A DNA stretch of 64,000 bases from Tachypleus tridentatus (taxonomy: Eukaryota > Arthropoda > Merostomata > Xiphosura > Limulidae), in contig NC_134835.1 of the NCBI RefSeq assembly GCF_004210375.1, forward strand, positions 73,190,447 to 73,254,446. Reading direction: 5' to 3'. The notes below the pieces were generated by a model that made no database searches, had not been told where the DNA came from, and saw only the letters and a program-made list of their open reading frames with translations. The translations under genes and the position numbers were made by a program. Of this stretch, positions 11,878 through 22,873 are shown piece by piece (position 1 is the first letter of the stretch; each line of letters begins with the position of its first letter).

Positions 11878-12252
11878 ATTCAAAAAGAAGTATTTAGAAC
11901 CACTGAAGAACATCAAACTGTATAGGATATAATTAATAAATCAAATTTCATGATGCTAGCTTATATATTCTGAGAACTTGAGTATTATAGTATTTTAGGC
12001 ATAGTTTATGTTAAAACAATGATGATTAATCTCTACCACTCTTATCTTCATGGATGGTGTCTGATAATAAAAAATATTTTAAAATCCCACAACTTTAACT
12101 CTGACATAGTCCTACGGTGCTAATAAAGATGAACTTCTCTAACATTCGTCTAACTTAAAGCAACAGATGGAATCGAAAAACTGGTTAAGTTCCCGAATAG
12201 TATTTCCCTCGCTTGGAACTGCTCACCGAAACGCTATATTTACTTTATAGTG

Positions 12253-12372
12253 TCCTCCGCTGGTACAGCGGTAAGTCTACGTATTTACAACGCTAAAATT
12301 AGTGGTTCGATTCCCCTCGGTGGACTCAGCAGATAGCCCGATGTTGCTTTGCTATTTAGAAAACGCATACTT
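12253..12372 (+). repeat. SINE family B copy
   Basis: cctccgctggtacagcgg start, loop gtatttacaacgc, B-box ggttcgattcccctcgg and tail cagatagcccgatgttgctttg. The 67-codon frame at 12302-12505 starts inside it and is not called. Confidence 0.88.
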
Positions 12373-13212
12373 TGTTGTTTCTTACACGTCTGTTAGTTTG
12401 TTACCTAGCTTCAGGTACTATGTTTTCATTTTCACCATATCGTGTATAACTGATAAAAGAAACCTGAATGCTGAGTTTAGTGCTAAAGTAAAGTTGAAAG
12501 ATTAGAAACAACTTATTCTTATAAACAATGATAATCCTTGAGGTGTTATCCTAACAACAGAGCTTGAAAACTTTGTTAGCAATAATGCATTTTGGGGGAA
12601 GTGTAATATTACCAAAGCCTGACCTCTGAAGCTGTTTTTCTAACTACACATTATACCGTCAGGGTTAAATTAATATTCATGTATGTCAATACAATTACAC
12701 AAAAAAAAAAACCTGACTGTTGACAGATACTTTGAGATTCTTGTTTTTCTTAGAGTGTCATACAAGATTAACAGAAATGCAAGTGTAACATGCAGCGCTA
12801 ATAAAGAAACGAGTCATCAGTTGTTTACCATGTGAGTTACAAAGCAAAAAAGTGCGACACTAAATGCGTCTTGCATGTAGTGGAACTTAACATTAGGGAT
12901 ATAATTATTATAGAAATTTGAGTAATAAAGACATCAGAGTTAGTGAAAGGTGCAAAAAGTTCTTCTACCACAAACGATGTGTTATTAAAATTTTATATAC
13001 AGACACTTTGTAAAATTCAAAATCAATTAATAAATTTTTAGGTCTTTTTAACGCTTCATTTCATTAAAATACTTCGAAATTATAAATCACTAAATTTTTA
13101 GAAATTACTAAAAGCGGAATAATTATTTTCTTGTGAATGTCTTTATTTTTAGTTATCTGGGGAGGCGTAGCTTATTGTTTACTACTTAACATTATTGATT
13201 GAAAGATGCTCT
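12373..13212. other. Spacer
   Basis: AT-rich, with an A10 run near 12703. No gene or repeat recognised. Confidence 0.45.
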
Positions 13213-13472
13213 GCGTGACCTGATTATTAGGGTGGCGGACTGCTGCTCCGAGGGTTTGCTTCTTGTTACAGATAACTCTCCATTTCCGCACTTTGAAACC
13301 TAGGAACGTTAGGAGAATGACAGTGAAATTGCAGTATTCGATTACAGTAGCTTAAAAATTGGAGTTGGATGCTGTCGATTGTTGTCTCTCCTATAATCTA
13401 TCAGTTAAAATTTGGACGTCTGGAACTGATAGAATTTTTTGTAGTTTTGCGTAATTATCTAACAAACAGAAA
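13213..13472 (+). repeat. SINE family D (distinct head, A-like body)
   Basis: Begins with a tRNA-like head unlike A-C (tgacctgattattagggtgg then cggactgctgctccgagggt). It then follows the family A body in order: gacagtgaaattgcagtattcg, cagtagc, attggagttggatgctgtcga, tctctcctataatct, and tail tttgtagttttgcgtaatt. Heavily diverged. The same head type recurs at 37888-38018. Confidence 0.55.
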
Positions 13473-14505
13473 AAAGAAGTAATCGAAAAGTTGAAGATTA
13501 GAAGCTCATCCGTGCCTAGTCCTTGGATAAAAAAGACGTTGGATCTAAAACGTGCTTAAACGTACTCAGCGGCAAAGTGACTAACAGCTAGTACTATTCT
13601 CTACTTATGGTACAGGAAACCAAAGATAAACACACGTCTTTACAATGCAATTAGATCTTGGCTGTATCAGAGAGATTGTAAAATGCACTACATTACACAT
13701 GTAGTAGTAAACACTTGATATGTGAGATCACACTGTGTCTTCCTTATATAACTTATTAATAACAACATTAAAATGAAATAAGTAACATGAACAAAAGAAA
13801 TAATTTATTTTTACTTTTATGCATTAGCAAATCGCTACAACGACTCCTATGGAAATTCGTTAACTTTAACATCTTGTTTTTCCAAAGTTTGATTAAAACT
13901 AAATGTACTTTGTTAGATTATTTGCGAATATAAACCACAACCGGAAATTTTCTGTGTAATAATAAACTTATTATATTAAACTCCACATTATAATATCCTA
14001 TTACAAAAAAAAATATCACACTCAAGCATTTTGGGGCCAAGGATATTTAAATTGCTGAGTGCTAAACTATTGAGGTTTCTTTAGCCCTTACTATCAAGGT
14101 AATGTAACACATGATTAGACTAATTACCAACTATTTCTACATCACAGTATGATTTTGAGCGCTATTTCATATTTTAAGTTACTTTCAACCCACGTTTGTC
14201 ATAGAAAGGGTATATTTTAAGTAATTATTTGAAACAAGTTATTAAAACATTTCTTAAATCACCACTGTGTGGAAATTTAACCACAATATTAAAGTCTGTT
14301 AGAGTTAGTTGTGTTACTGTATACTATTCTACAGATATAAATTTACTTGATGATATTAACAAAACACAATTATACTTTTGCGTTGTTTCAATAATTTAAA
14401 ACCATAATCGGAATTTGCAACGTACAAGAGTATTACGAATTATAATAATTAAAGAATCCAATATTCGCAAGGGAATGCAGCATGCCTACGTCACAACATG
14501 GCCGA
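13473..14505. other. Spacer
   Basis: AT-rich DNA with poly-A and poly-T runs. No repeat or ORF recognised. Confidence 0.45.
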
Positions 14506-14930
14506 TATAAACAATGAAAATTCGAAATCTGTTTATATCACTGTTTGGGACCCGTAGAAAAGTATCTGCGTACCAAATCTTGTAAAAATTGTTTAATATC
14601 TACATGGAAAGCTCATGAAACTCCAAATTATGCTTCCCTCGCCAAAAAATTGACCAAAGAATAAAAATTCAAAATTGTCTATACCTCTGTTTACGACATG
14701 TGAAGAATATCTTTCTACTAACTAAATTCCACATATAGTAGTCGAAGCAAATGGACAAAAACTTCGAAAATTATGTTTTTTGTCATGTTGTTTGACTTTT
14801 TAAACGACCAAAAATAGGCGTATCTCACTTTTTTCTAAGTATACAAATAAAATCTGTAGAAAAATTTTGTATGAAATTCTCTGTAAATTGGTCAAAATAT
14901 TGCTGAATAAAAATCCTAAACTTATGTTCC
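14506..14930. repeat. Diverged tandem repeat, ~150 bp unit (unknown)
   Basis: Two related segments: gaaaattcgaaatctgttta .. accaaatcttgt .. ctacatggaaagctcatgaa .. aattatg, and aaaaattcaaaattgtcta .. actaaattcc .. acatatagtagtcgaagcaa .. aattatg. Order and spacing are conserved but identity is low. Origin unknown. Confidence 0.4.
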
Positions 14931-14937
14931 TTGGCGA

Positions 14938-15020
14938 GGGCCCGGCATGGTCAGGTGGGTCAAGGCGTTTGGCTCCTAGTCTGAGAGTGGAGAGTTCGAA
15001 TCCCCGTCATACCACACTTG
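14938..15020 (+). repeat. SINE family A head, left arm of inverted pair
   Basis: A plus-strand tRNA head (gcccggcatggtcaggtggg .. gttcgaatccccgtcatacc) that is not followed by its own body. It runs into an opposite-strand A fragment at 15021. Confidence 0.8.
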
Positions 15021-15163
15021 TTCTTTTACCAAGAATAGTAGGATTGACCGTCATATTATAACGCCCCCACCTCTGAAAAAGCGAGCATGTTTGGTGTGAC
15101 AGGGATTCAAAACCACGACTCTCAGATTACGAGTAGAGTTCTCTAACCATTGTCGAGTCCCAT
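15021..15163 (-). repeat. SINE family A fragment, right arm of inverted pair
   Basis: Minus-strand body/head fragment (ttcttttaccaagaatagta .. gcgagcatgtttggtgtgac .. agattacgag). With the plus head at 14938-15020 it forms a foldback whose two tRNA heads point outward. Confidence 0.82.
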
Positions 15164-16074
15164 AGACTTTATATTTCAAAGTAAATATCGAATGTTCAAC
15201 AGCTTATAGGGATAGTTGAGATCGAACAATAAATTACTTTTGCAACCTAACAACGACAGAAAATAGAGTGAATAAAATTATTCAAATGGATGTTGAAATA
15301 GAGGCATGAATCTATTTGTCACAAAAGTATGGAGCGACATCACAGGAAATATGGGCTACCAAAAATAAACAGGTTGGTGTATCCTACGAAGACTGCACTA
15401 GCTATACACTACTGTATGAATTATATATTGTTATTTTAAATAAATCACATTTAGCTTATTACATCTTCCAATACATGCAAACATATGTTATACTAACATG
15501 TGATATGTGACACATTCATATTGCATACTAAAGTGTAAATAAAAGGAACATTCTCCACGTTAATCCGAGCTCGTGGAGAAGCTATTTAGCTCAGAAATGA
15601 AAAAGTGTTCGTTCGATTCGCTTCCATAATTGCTTTTCGCATATTAAGAAAATTTCAGCTAGAAGCGAATGTAAACCAACTTATCCATTAAAGTCTTGTG
15701 TCCAATTACACGGGTAATGAGCTTTTTCAAAAAGAAAACCTATCCATCTTTAATGATTATCCGACAATAAATAATGACATCAACTCCTTCCTATTGCCAT
15801 TAATTTAATCAATTCCAGGCACTCTGTGTTTTTATTGGATAATTATTTTTATTATTATGTTAAAGATGCAGTATTTATGCTTATATTTAAGCCTTTTTCA
15901 TAATGTTTTCTCTTGGCGATGTTGTTTATTAAACATGTATGCCACATGTTTTATCGTACATTCCATAAGAGTGTTACTGTTCAAATCTGTACTTTCCAAA
16001 CTTCCGAAACCATTTGCTTAATAGTTAATGTCGTTTTTGTAGTTAGAATGCTGTGAAGTAACTTTTGAGGTTTT
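15164..16074. other. Spacer with one hairpin
   Basis: TTCTCCACG at 15551-15559 and CGTGGAGAA at 15572-15580 form a perfect 9-bp stem with a 12-base loop. Nothing else recognised; short frames here look random. Confidence 0.4.
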
Positions 16075-16082
16075 AACGCTGA

Positions 16083-16352
16083 AGGTCAGGTGGTTAAGGC
16101 ACTCGACTCGTAATCCGAGGGTCGCGGATTCAAATCCCCGTCCCACCAAACATGCTACCCTTTCAGCCGTGGGGGCGTTATAATGTAACGTTCAAACTCA
16201 CTATTCGTTGGTAAAAGAGTATCCCAAGATTTGGCGATGGGTGGTGATGACTAGCTGCCTTCCCTCTACTCTTACACTATTAAGTTAGGGACAGCTAGCG
16301 CAGATATCTCTCGTGTAGCTTTGCGCGAAACTTCAAAACCTAAGCAAACAAA
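16083..16352 (+). repeat. SINE family A, 5' truncated, TSD
   Basis: Plus copy starting inside the head (aggtcaggtggttaaggc) with full body and tail. Direct repeat aacgctga at 16075-16082 and 16353-16360. Confidence 0.92.
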
Positions 16353-16360
16353 AACGCTGA

Positions 16361-17339
16361 TAAAATAATTTGAAGCAATTTTAAAACGTCCGTAATTAAA
16401 GCTGATTTTTCGTATTACCTTTTTTTAATATTTGTGATAAAACTCCTTTTTACACCTGATAATTTGTATTCTTTTCGTCAGTTATATATTTTTATTTCAG
16501 ACTGTAAAGTTTTCTTCTGAGAAATAATCGCTTACATGTTTGTGCCTTTATTAGTATCGTAACTCATTGTTTGAGGGCGTTCATAAGACACGTGACTGAA
16601 GTAAAGCATTTGTACGGTGGGTAGTAAGACACAAAAACACATCTTTACGTTCTTTCTCATGAAGACCTCTCATTCAACAACGCAGTCAACGTTTGAAACA
16701 TTACTGGTATTCATTCCTACATCAAACAAATTCTTAAAAGAGTTTGCACTGGACATACAAGTATATAACCGCCCCCAGATGTCTCAATGGAAAGTCAATG
16801 AAATTATAATTGGTTTGCAGATAGTCAGTTTTGTAGCTTTTCTATAAACAATAAATACTACACAGCTTCATGCTATCATTCTAGAATAAACTAGAAAATG
16901 AAAATTTTAGCTGATGTAATAGTTTTTAGCCTCAGCCACCTAATACAAGATCTTTTCTTAAACCAGTCTTTTTAACATTCTACACAACCTACAAATATCA
17001 AGTAAGATGTTGTATGGTAGTTTGGGTCTAGTAGATTTCAAAAACTAAAATGTAATTACACATTTACTCACTTAACGGTGATTTGTTTCTGTCCTTTTAA
17101 CAATTAAGAATAATAATACAATCGTAACAATTGTTTAAATATATTTTTATGGACTGAAAACCTAAAGCTGGCAGAAAGTTTGAATATTTGTGACAGAAAT
17201 CTAGGTAGAGTGCAGATAGTTCCTTTTACAGCCTTTTAAATTTGTTCATGACGGATGTTGTCACAAGTCACTGCCCAATGTACGTTTCCTTCAGTATCAG
17301 TGACTTGTGGTCAATACTACAGAAGTATTTGATTGAGGT
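16361..17339. other. Spacer
   Basis: No repeat recognised. A 76-codon plus frame at 16617-16847 has no recognisable motif and is not called. Confidence 0.4.
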
Positions 17340-18040
17340 TGCCACAACTTTATTTTACCAGCAACTGCTGACCGTCTGACCCTGCATAGAGCGCTCGACC
17401 CGTAATCTAAGCGTCGCGTGCTAGAATCTCCGTCACATGAAACAAGCTCGCCGTTTCACCCGTAGAGGCGTTATAACGTTTGGGTCAATCTCACTATTTG
17501 TTGGTAAAAGAGTAGCCCAAGAGTTGGCTGTGAATGGTGGTAACTAGCTGCCTTCTCTCTAATTTTACATTGTTAAATTAGAGACGACTACTTAGAAAGC
17601 CCTCGTGTAGCCTTGGGAGAAATTCAATAATTTTTGTCAGTTGTTACAAGAGAGCTACCCGTTTTAGATTACCATAGTTTTAGTTTACCAGTACTAATTG
17701 TTGACAGTCAGTGCTATAAGGCTACCAGAATTAGATTGCAACAGCTCCATTTTTTCCAATAAAAGTTGACAGTTACTGTTGAAAAGCTAACAGAATGAAT
17801 TTGTCGCAGCTTTCGTTTGTCAGTAACGTTTGACAGTCAGTGCTACAAAGCTGCAAAGTTGAGGTTGACGCAGCTTTAGTTTACCAGTAACTGTTAAGAG
17901 TAAAAGCTACCAGAATGAGGTTGCCACAGCCTTAATTTGCCAGTAATTCTTGATAGTCAGTTCCACAAAACTACCAGCTTCAAGTTGCAACAGTCTTAGT
18001 GAACCAGTAACTGTTCATAGTTAATGCTGTAAAATGATCT
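17340..18040. repeat. ~62-bp minisatellite, split by SINE
   Basis: Diverged units share gaggttgccacagctttagt, ttaccagtaactgttgacag and tcagtgctacaaagctacc. gacagt-like anchors at 17703, 17767, 17832, 17894, 17952 and 18014 give 58-65 bp spacing. A first unit at about 17330-17376 is cut off by the SINE and the array resumes after it. Confidence 0.8.
17377..17628 (+). repeat. SINE family A in minisatellite
   Basis: Plus copy with diverged head (accctgcatagagcgctcga, then cccgtaatctaagcgtcgcg), body and tail. The minisatellite unit is cut after gctgaccgtc and resumes at gtcagttgttacaag, so it inserted into the array. TSD is not clear. Confidence 0.88.
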
Positions 18041-18124
18041 TATTGAGAATATTGCCTTCTAACTTGCACAAATAATTGTTCAAAGTTAACATTAGAGAGC
18101 AATTCGATTGAGAGTTTTGCTTCT

Positions 18125-18242
18125 TCTTTTATTTGTTTTAGAGCAAAGTCATATTGAACTATCTGCTCTGACCACCACGATGAATTGAACACCAGATATT
18201 AGCGTTCTAGCTCGGTAAGCCTTCTGTTATCCATTTGGGAAA
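18125..18242 (-). repeat. SINE family B/C, diverged
   Basis: tttagagcaaagtcatattg .. actatctgctctgaccaccacg then tattagcgttctagc: the B/C tail and head reversed, too worn to assign to one family. Confidence 0.6.
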
Positions 18243-18561
18243 ACCCTCCTCAGAGACTAAAATTATTTGCTTATAAATAATTTTTGAGAAACAAACCACA
18301 ACTTTATTCAAGTAAGACAACCATAATCTCTGAGCTATTCTCAACTTTTCGAATACTGATCATTGAAGAAATTAATTTTACTACACGTAAAGTACTATTT
18401 TTATTCTGTCACATATGTGCTTAAGTCTTAACTGTCAATGAAATCTGAGCAAACCTTTTCCAAAAGAAATAGTTTAATGTCCACCTCTACCATCTAAGCA
18501 GCTTTTGATATTTTATATTTCCGCACGGCAAACATTGTGAAACTTGTACCCCAATTTTAGT

Positions 18562-18837
18562 AGCCCGGCATGGCCAAGCGTGTTAGGGCGTGCGACTCGT
18601 AATCTGAGGGTCGCGGATTCTCATCCCCGTCGCGACAAACATGCTCGCTCCTTTCAGCCGTGGGGGCGTTATAATGTTACGGTCAATTCCACTATTCGTT
18701 GGTAAAAGAATAGCCCAAAAGCTGGCGGTGGGTGGTGATGACTAGCTGCCTTCCCTCTAGTCTTACACTGCTAAATTAGAGATGGCTAGCACAGATAGCC
18801 CTCGAGTAGCTTTGTGCGAAATTCAAAAACAAACAAA
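18562..18837 (+). repeat. SINE family A1, full length, TSD
   Basis: Complete plus copy (ggccaagcgtgttagggcg head, ctagcacagatagccctcga tail). Direct repeat ccaattttagt at 18551-18561 and 18838-18848. Confidence 0.95.
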
Positions 18838-19171
18838 CCAATTTTAGTTTCTTTTCTTACACAATTGTAGACAAAAAAACATCTGATCATGTTCTCGTAG
18901 ATTATATGGTAGCTTTAAATTGTTTAAATAAGCAGCAGTAACCTTTTAAGGAGAAATTGATTACATACAAAGATGACTTACTTCCGACATAAATCAATTA
19001 GTCCATTAATCCAGTGTCACGTTTCTTGCTAATTATTGCCGAATGATGAAAGTGAACATTTTAAAGAAAATAAGGAACAAATGTAGCATTCTTTATGAAA
19101 ATTAGAGCTTATTTCAAAATAGCGTATCGTTTACAGAATTGGAAAAAAGTTCAACAGTTTTGATTTTCTTA

Positions 19172-20148
19172 CACCTTTGTGCAAATTAATTGAAATAAGA
19201 CGGAAAATTACGATTTTTTCAAATTTTTGCGTTTTATTTCTGAGGATCCAAAAATTACTCACAAATTAATACATGATATGACCGCCTTTATTTTTCAGAA
19301 GATCATTAATCCGCTTTGGCATCGAGTCCACGAGTTGACTGCAATCTTTACTAATTTTTGGATCGCGGTACCACACCTCAATTAACTTATCTTTCGTAGT
19401 ACAGTCTTTTTCCCGAAGTCTTTCTTTACAAATCGCCCAAAGATTTTCAATAAGATTTAAGTCCGGGAGAGTTTCCAGGCCAGTCCAGCACCTTTATTCG
19501 AGTTGTAGTCATAAAATTCTTTACAAGATTCGATGTGTGGCACGGAGCCAGATCTTGCTGAAAAATGCCAGATCCATCTGGAAATCTCTTTTTCAATTCT
19601 GGAACGACTTTTCCTGCAAAACTTCGATGTACTGTGGTCCTCGCATCATACCTTCTACGATATGTAAGCCTCTGACGCCATAGTAACTGGAAAAGCCCCA
19701 AAACATCTTCAAGGGATGTTTTATGAACTGATTGATGTGAGATTCTCGAAGTTTCTCACCTGGAGATCTGCGAACATGCAGACTTCTTTGACTCTGTACG
19801 AAGAAATGAGTCTCGTCACTGAATAACATCTTCCGCCATTGTTCATGCGTCTAGTTCTTGTATTTCAGACCCCATTGATACCGTTTGTTTTTTTTCATTG
19901 AGTTGGTAAGATGTTTTGACTGGTCTCCTTGCCCTTCTAACGCAATTTCGAATGACGTGATATTCCTCAAAATTTCGTCATGTATTTCAAAAATAGATCG
20001 ACCGTACTGCAAAACATGGCTAATGACGCCGTCTGTGTGAAAAAAATGATTAATAAAGGAAATCAGCGCGTCCAGCGAGCCTACACCGGTCGCCATACTG
20101 AAAATATTGTAAAATGATCATTTTTTACAATTAATTTGCACAAGGGTG
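19172..20148 (-). mobile_element. Tc1-type DNA transposon, inactive
   Basis: A 977-bp element bounded by inverted repeats that start CACCTTTGTGCAAATTAATT on the left and CACCCTTGTGCAAATTAATT on the right: 21 bp with one mismatch (19172-19192 / 20128-20148). Both ends abut a TA dinucleotide (19170-19171, 20149-20150), the Tc1/mariner target duplication. It is shorter than the usual 1.2-1.6 kb and the transposase is frameshifted, so it cannot move itself. Confidence 0.93.
19266..20096 (-). pseudogene. Tc1-like transposase (DD34E), frameshifted
   Basis: Read on the minus strand, the N-terminal piece (20096-19851) starts MATGVGSLDAL and may hold remains of the DNA-binding region. The middle (19829-19593) has the FSDETHF motif around the first catalytic Asp, and the next piece (19701-19447) has FQQDLAPCHTS. 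One extra base just before 19447 breaks SPDLNLIENLW. With it ignored, the Asp-to-Glu spacing is 34 residues (DD34E), as in Tc1. The frame then runs to NKGGHIMY and a stop at 19266-19268. At about 277 codons it is shorter than the usual ~340, pointing to an internal N-terminal deletion as well as at least two frameshifts. Enzyme role (family knowledge): cut-and-paste transposition in the nucleus. Confidence 0.9.
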
Positions 20149-20150
20149 TA

Positions 20151-20774
20151 ATTAGTTTCCCCTATTTCATGAATGTTATATTCTACGTGTATTGCTGATA
20201 CGTGTACATATGTCACGCGATGTTTCTTGATATGTGCACATAGTTTACGCGATGTGTCTGATTTTGGGACTAGAAAAGGTGTAAGATCTAAAGTCACTCA
20301 TCTCATTAACTACAAATCTGCTGACAGATATTTTTGAAGCTTTATGTAATTTATGTGGTGTGTCTGAGTTATTAGGTGAGGAGAATTTAACAGCACAATC
20401 ATCTGAGTTTTAGGTACTTACTTTCTAGAGAATTTCTGAAAACATGGAGCACACGGTGAAATAATCCTGATCCTTTTCAAAACATATTGTTAGTTAAGAC
20501 TCAGTTGTAAAATATCCTGCTAATGTACACTAATTCTCATTAATTGAGAAGCAAACTGTTGTTATTAAATTACAAACTGTCTCTTTTAACAGTAATGTTA
20601 TTCATCCTGAAATAAAATCATTTCCAACAGTTAAACTCGTTAATTTCACAATATTATATGCACGAAATATTTTCAATATAACTTATTTTCTATTGAAGTT
20701 GATACTTCAGCTATTTATCGCCAATTAAGGTTTTCAAAAATCTCATTTCTGAACGCACCTTATTTTTTTTGCAA
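20151..20774. other. Spacer with small tandem repeat
   Basis: tgatacgtgtacatatgtca (20196) and tgatatgtgcacatagttta (20228) are two diverged 32-bp units. Otherwise nothing recognised. Confidence 0.45.
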
Positions 20775-20836
20775 GTTTCGCTATAGGAGTGGGCAGAGCA
20801 TAGACAGTTCATTGTGTAGCTTTATTTTAATTATAA
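20775..20836 (+). repeat. SINE family C, 3' half
   Basis: gtttcgctataggagtgggc then agagcatagacagttcattg and tgtagctttatttt: B-box end plus tail of family C. The head is missing. Confidence 0.7.
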
Positions 20837-21822
20837 ACAACAACTCTACAGGAATATCGTTTAAAACGCAGAAAGAACGTTTAAATGACCATTCTTAATT
20901 AATAACTAATAACACCCTTTAACTCCTAAACTAATTACCTACTATGTTTAACGCCGATTAAAAGAAAAGCTGATCAAAAGAAGAAGTGAAGCTACCGCAC
21001 GAGAAACTTGATATTATTCTTCAAGATGATAATTGATGTTATTTGTTAACAAAAATAAATTACTTAATAACTAAATGTGTTTTGAAAGCACTGGAACTAC
21101 GAGTTTCATATGCACTTGTTCCATCTTACCTTATTACGAGCACTTATTCGATTTAATAAATTCCTTTTAAATATCTCTTGCATTAATATTCTATACAATG
21201 TGCCCACGCTCCATTCAGTAATAACCAAAAGAATTTAACCTATGTTAAGCTTTAACATGCCTCAAGCGCTCTTTCTTTAATTTTATTAGCATAAAATACT
21301 CGCGCTCTGCTGAAGGGTTCAAAGGTCCTCTCATAACTGGCAGAGGCCCCAATGAACTGATCAAGCTCCTCCATTATATACAGTTACTTCTAATTCTACA
21401 TTAAGATATGGTACATACCCAAACTAAAAAGTACGTTGAAACACAACCCGTAGTGCCTGGATATGTTGGTCCTGCTAGTTTGTGAGTGTGAGTGTGAAAA
21501 AAGTTTCAAAATTGGCGCCCACGAAATCCCAAGAAGGGTCATGAACACAAAATCTAATGTATATTCTAATATAGCAACACATTGTGTCTTGGTTTAAACT
21601 CTCTCGGTAAAGACACCTTCAGGTCACCCCAAGTTTACTTGCTAAGTTTGGTCTTTCTAGTTCCAAAAATGTAAGAAAAGTTTGTGGACAAACGACTTTA
21701 CAGACATACGACGTGAATGATTTATTATTGGATATTGTTGGTTTTTCGAAATATAAACCGATATCGACTTCCTTAAACGAAACTACGCACTCAAAAATAC
21801 CAGAACACTGTTCAAAGTTCAC
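20837..21822. other. Spacer
   Basis: About 1 kb of AT-rich DNA. The 100-codon minus frame at 21619-21921 runs into a family B SINE at its N-terminal end and is not supported as a gene. Confidence 0.45.
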
Positions 21823-22001
21823 TTCGTGTGTTTTGTTATAGCAAAGCCACATCGGGCTATCTTCTGAGCCCACCGAGGGGAATCGAACCCCTAATTTTAG
21901 CATTGTAAATCCTCTGTACAAACGGAGGGCCCACTGAGGAAAATCAAACTTGTGACTCTAGCGTTGTAAATCCGGAAACTTACCACAGTCCCAGCGGGAG
22001 A
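21823..22001 (-). repeat. SINE family B with duplicated head
   Basis: Minus copy with tail (tatagcaaagccacatcggg) and head (gaggggaatcgaacccctaa) up to about 21925, then a second, more diverged head (gcccactgaggaaaatcaaa .. gcgttgtaaatccgg .. cccagcgggag). This is either a head-duplicated SINE or one copy inserted at the end of another. Confidence 0.75.
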
Positions 22002-22355
22002 TAAGTTGACTTGGAATACATGATGTTAATAATAGTACACATGCACAGAAGTATACAGAAAGACATAATAATATTATAAGGTCTACAAAGACTTATCCAA
22101 CGATGCTCGTTTCACCATTTAATACACAAACGTTTACAATACTCTCTTCAAGGCAAATATAGTACTATTAGAATCGCAGCGTTGAATTTAAATAATATGA
22201 CGTATTTTGTTGTTATAGTATACCGTGAAAATAAAGAGTTATCGAAGTAGGAGGACAAAATAAACAGCAATATTTAACTACCACATATCGCCAGAACCAT
22301 CGATCGCCTTAACAACACCAGTAAATGATAATATTTTTTTATCTGTTCCCCACAG

Positions 22356-22537
22356 GAGCATCTAAGTTTCTTGCACAACCTGTAAAAGCTCTATACCAAT
22401 CAGCTCTCATTGGATTAGCGGAGAAAATCTATAAAAATCAAATTACTCGAAGTGGAGACGAACAAAAATTAAATTTCATCTGTCCAATGCGAATTACTGG
22501 TATCTCAACAGAATCTATAGGGTGGACAACTGTTTGA
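22356..22537 (+). CDS. Candidate terminal coding exon, unknown protein
   Basis: A pyrimidine-rich tract (ttttttatctgttccccacag) ends in AG at 22354-22355 and is followed by an open frame of about 59 codons ending in TGA. The frame enters in phase 1 (N|GA) and reads ASKFLAQPVKALYQSALIGL, then AEKIYKN.., ending ESIGWTTV. The residue mix is ordinary for a soluble or cytoplasmic segment, unlike the Phe/Tyr/Ile-rich random frames nearby. The C-terminus (T-T-V) fits a class I PDZ-binding tail, which is inference only. I do not recognise the protein. No upstream exon was found and no AATAAA lies before the SINE at 22600. An intronless artefact or a decayed transposon remnant remains possible. Confidence 0.33.
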
Positions 22538-22599
22538 AAATGTGTCAAATCCTAATGTCTAAACTAAAACCTGTTTTTTGTTTGAATGAATAGTTCATT

Positions 22600-22865
22600 C
22601 ATTGGCATGGCCAAGCGCGTAAGGCGTGCGACTCGTAATCCGAGGGTCACGGGTTCGAACCCGCGTCGCGCTAAACATGCTCGCCCTCCCAGCCGTGGGA
22701 GCGTATAATGTGACGGTCAATCCCACTATTCGTTGGTAAAAGAGTAGCCCAAGAGTTGGCGGTGGGTGGTGATGACTAGCTGCCTTCCCTCCAGTCTTAC
22801 ACTGGTAAATTAGGGACGGCTAGCACAGATAGCCCTCGAGTAGCTTTGTGCGAAATTCCCAAACA
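22600..22865 (+). repeat. SINE family A1 copy, TSD
   Basis: Plus copy, head ggcatggccaagcgcgtaag, tail ctagcacagatagccctcga. Direct repeat agttcatt at 22592-22599 and 22866-22873. Confidence 0.94.
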
Positions 22866-22873
22866 AGTTCATT

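Noticed and set aside
15551..15580. Hairpin as a terminator or small RNA gene
   Set aside because: A single 9-bp stem in a eukaryotic spacer is expected by chance in 64 kb, and no flanking transcript evidence is visible.
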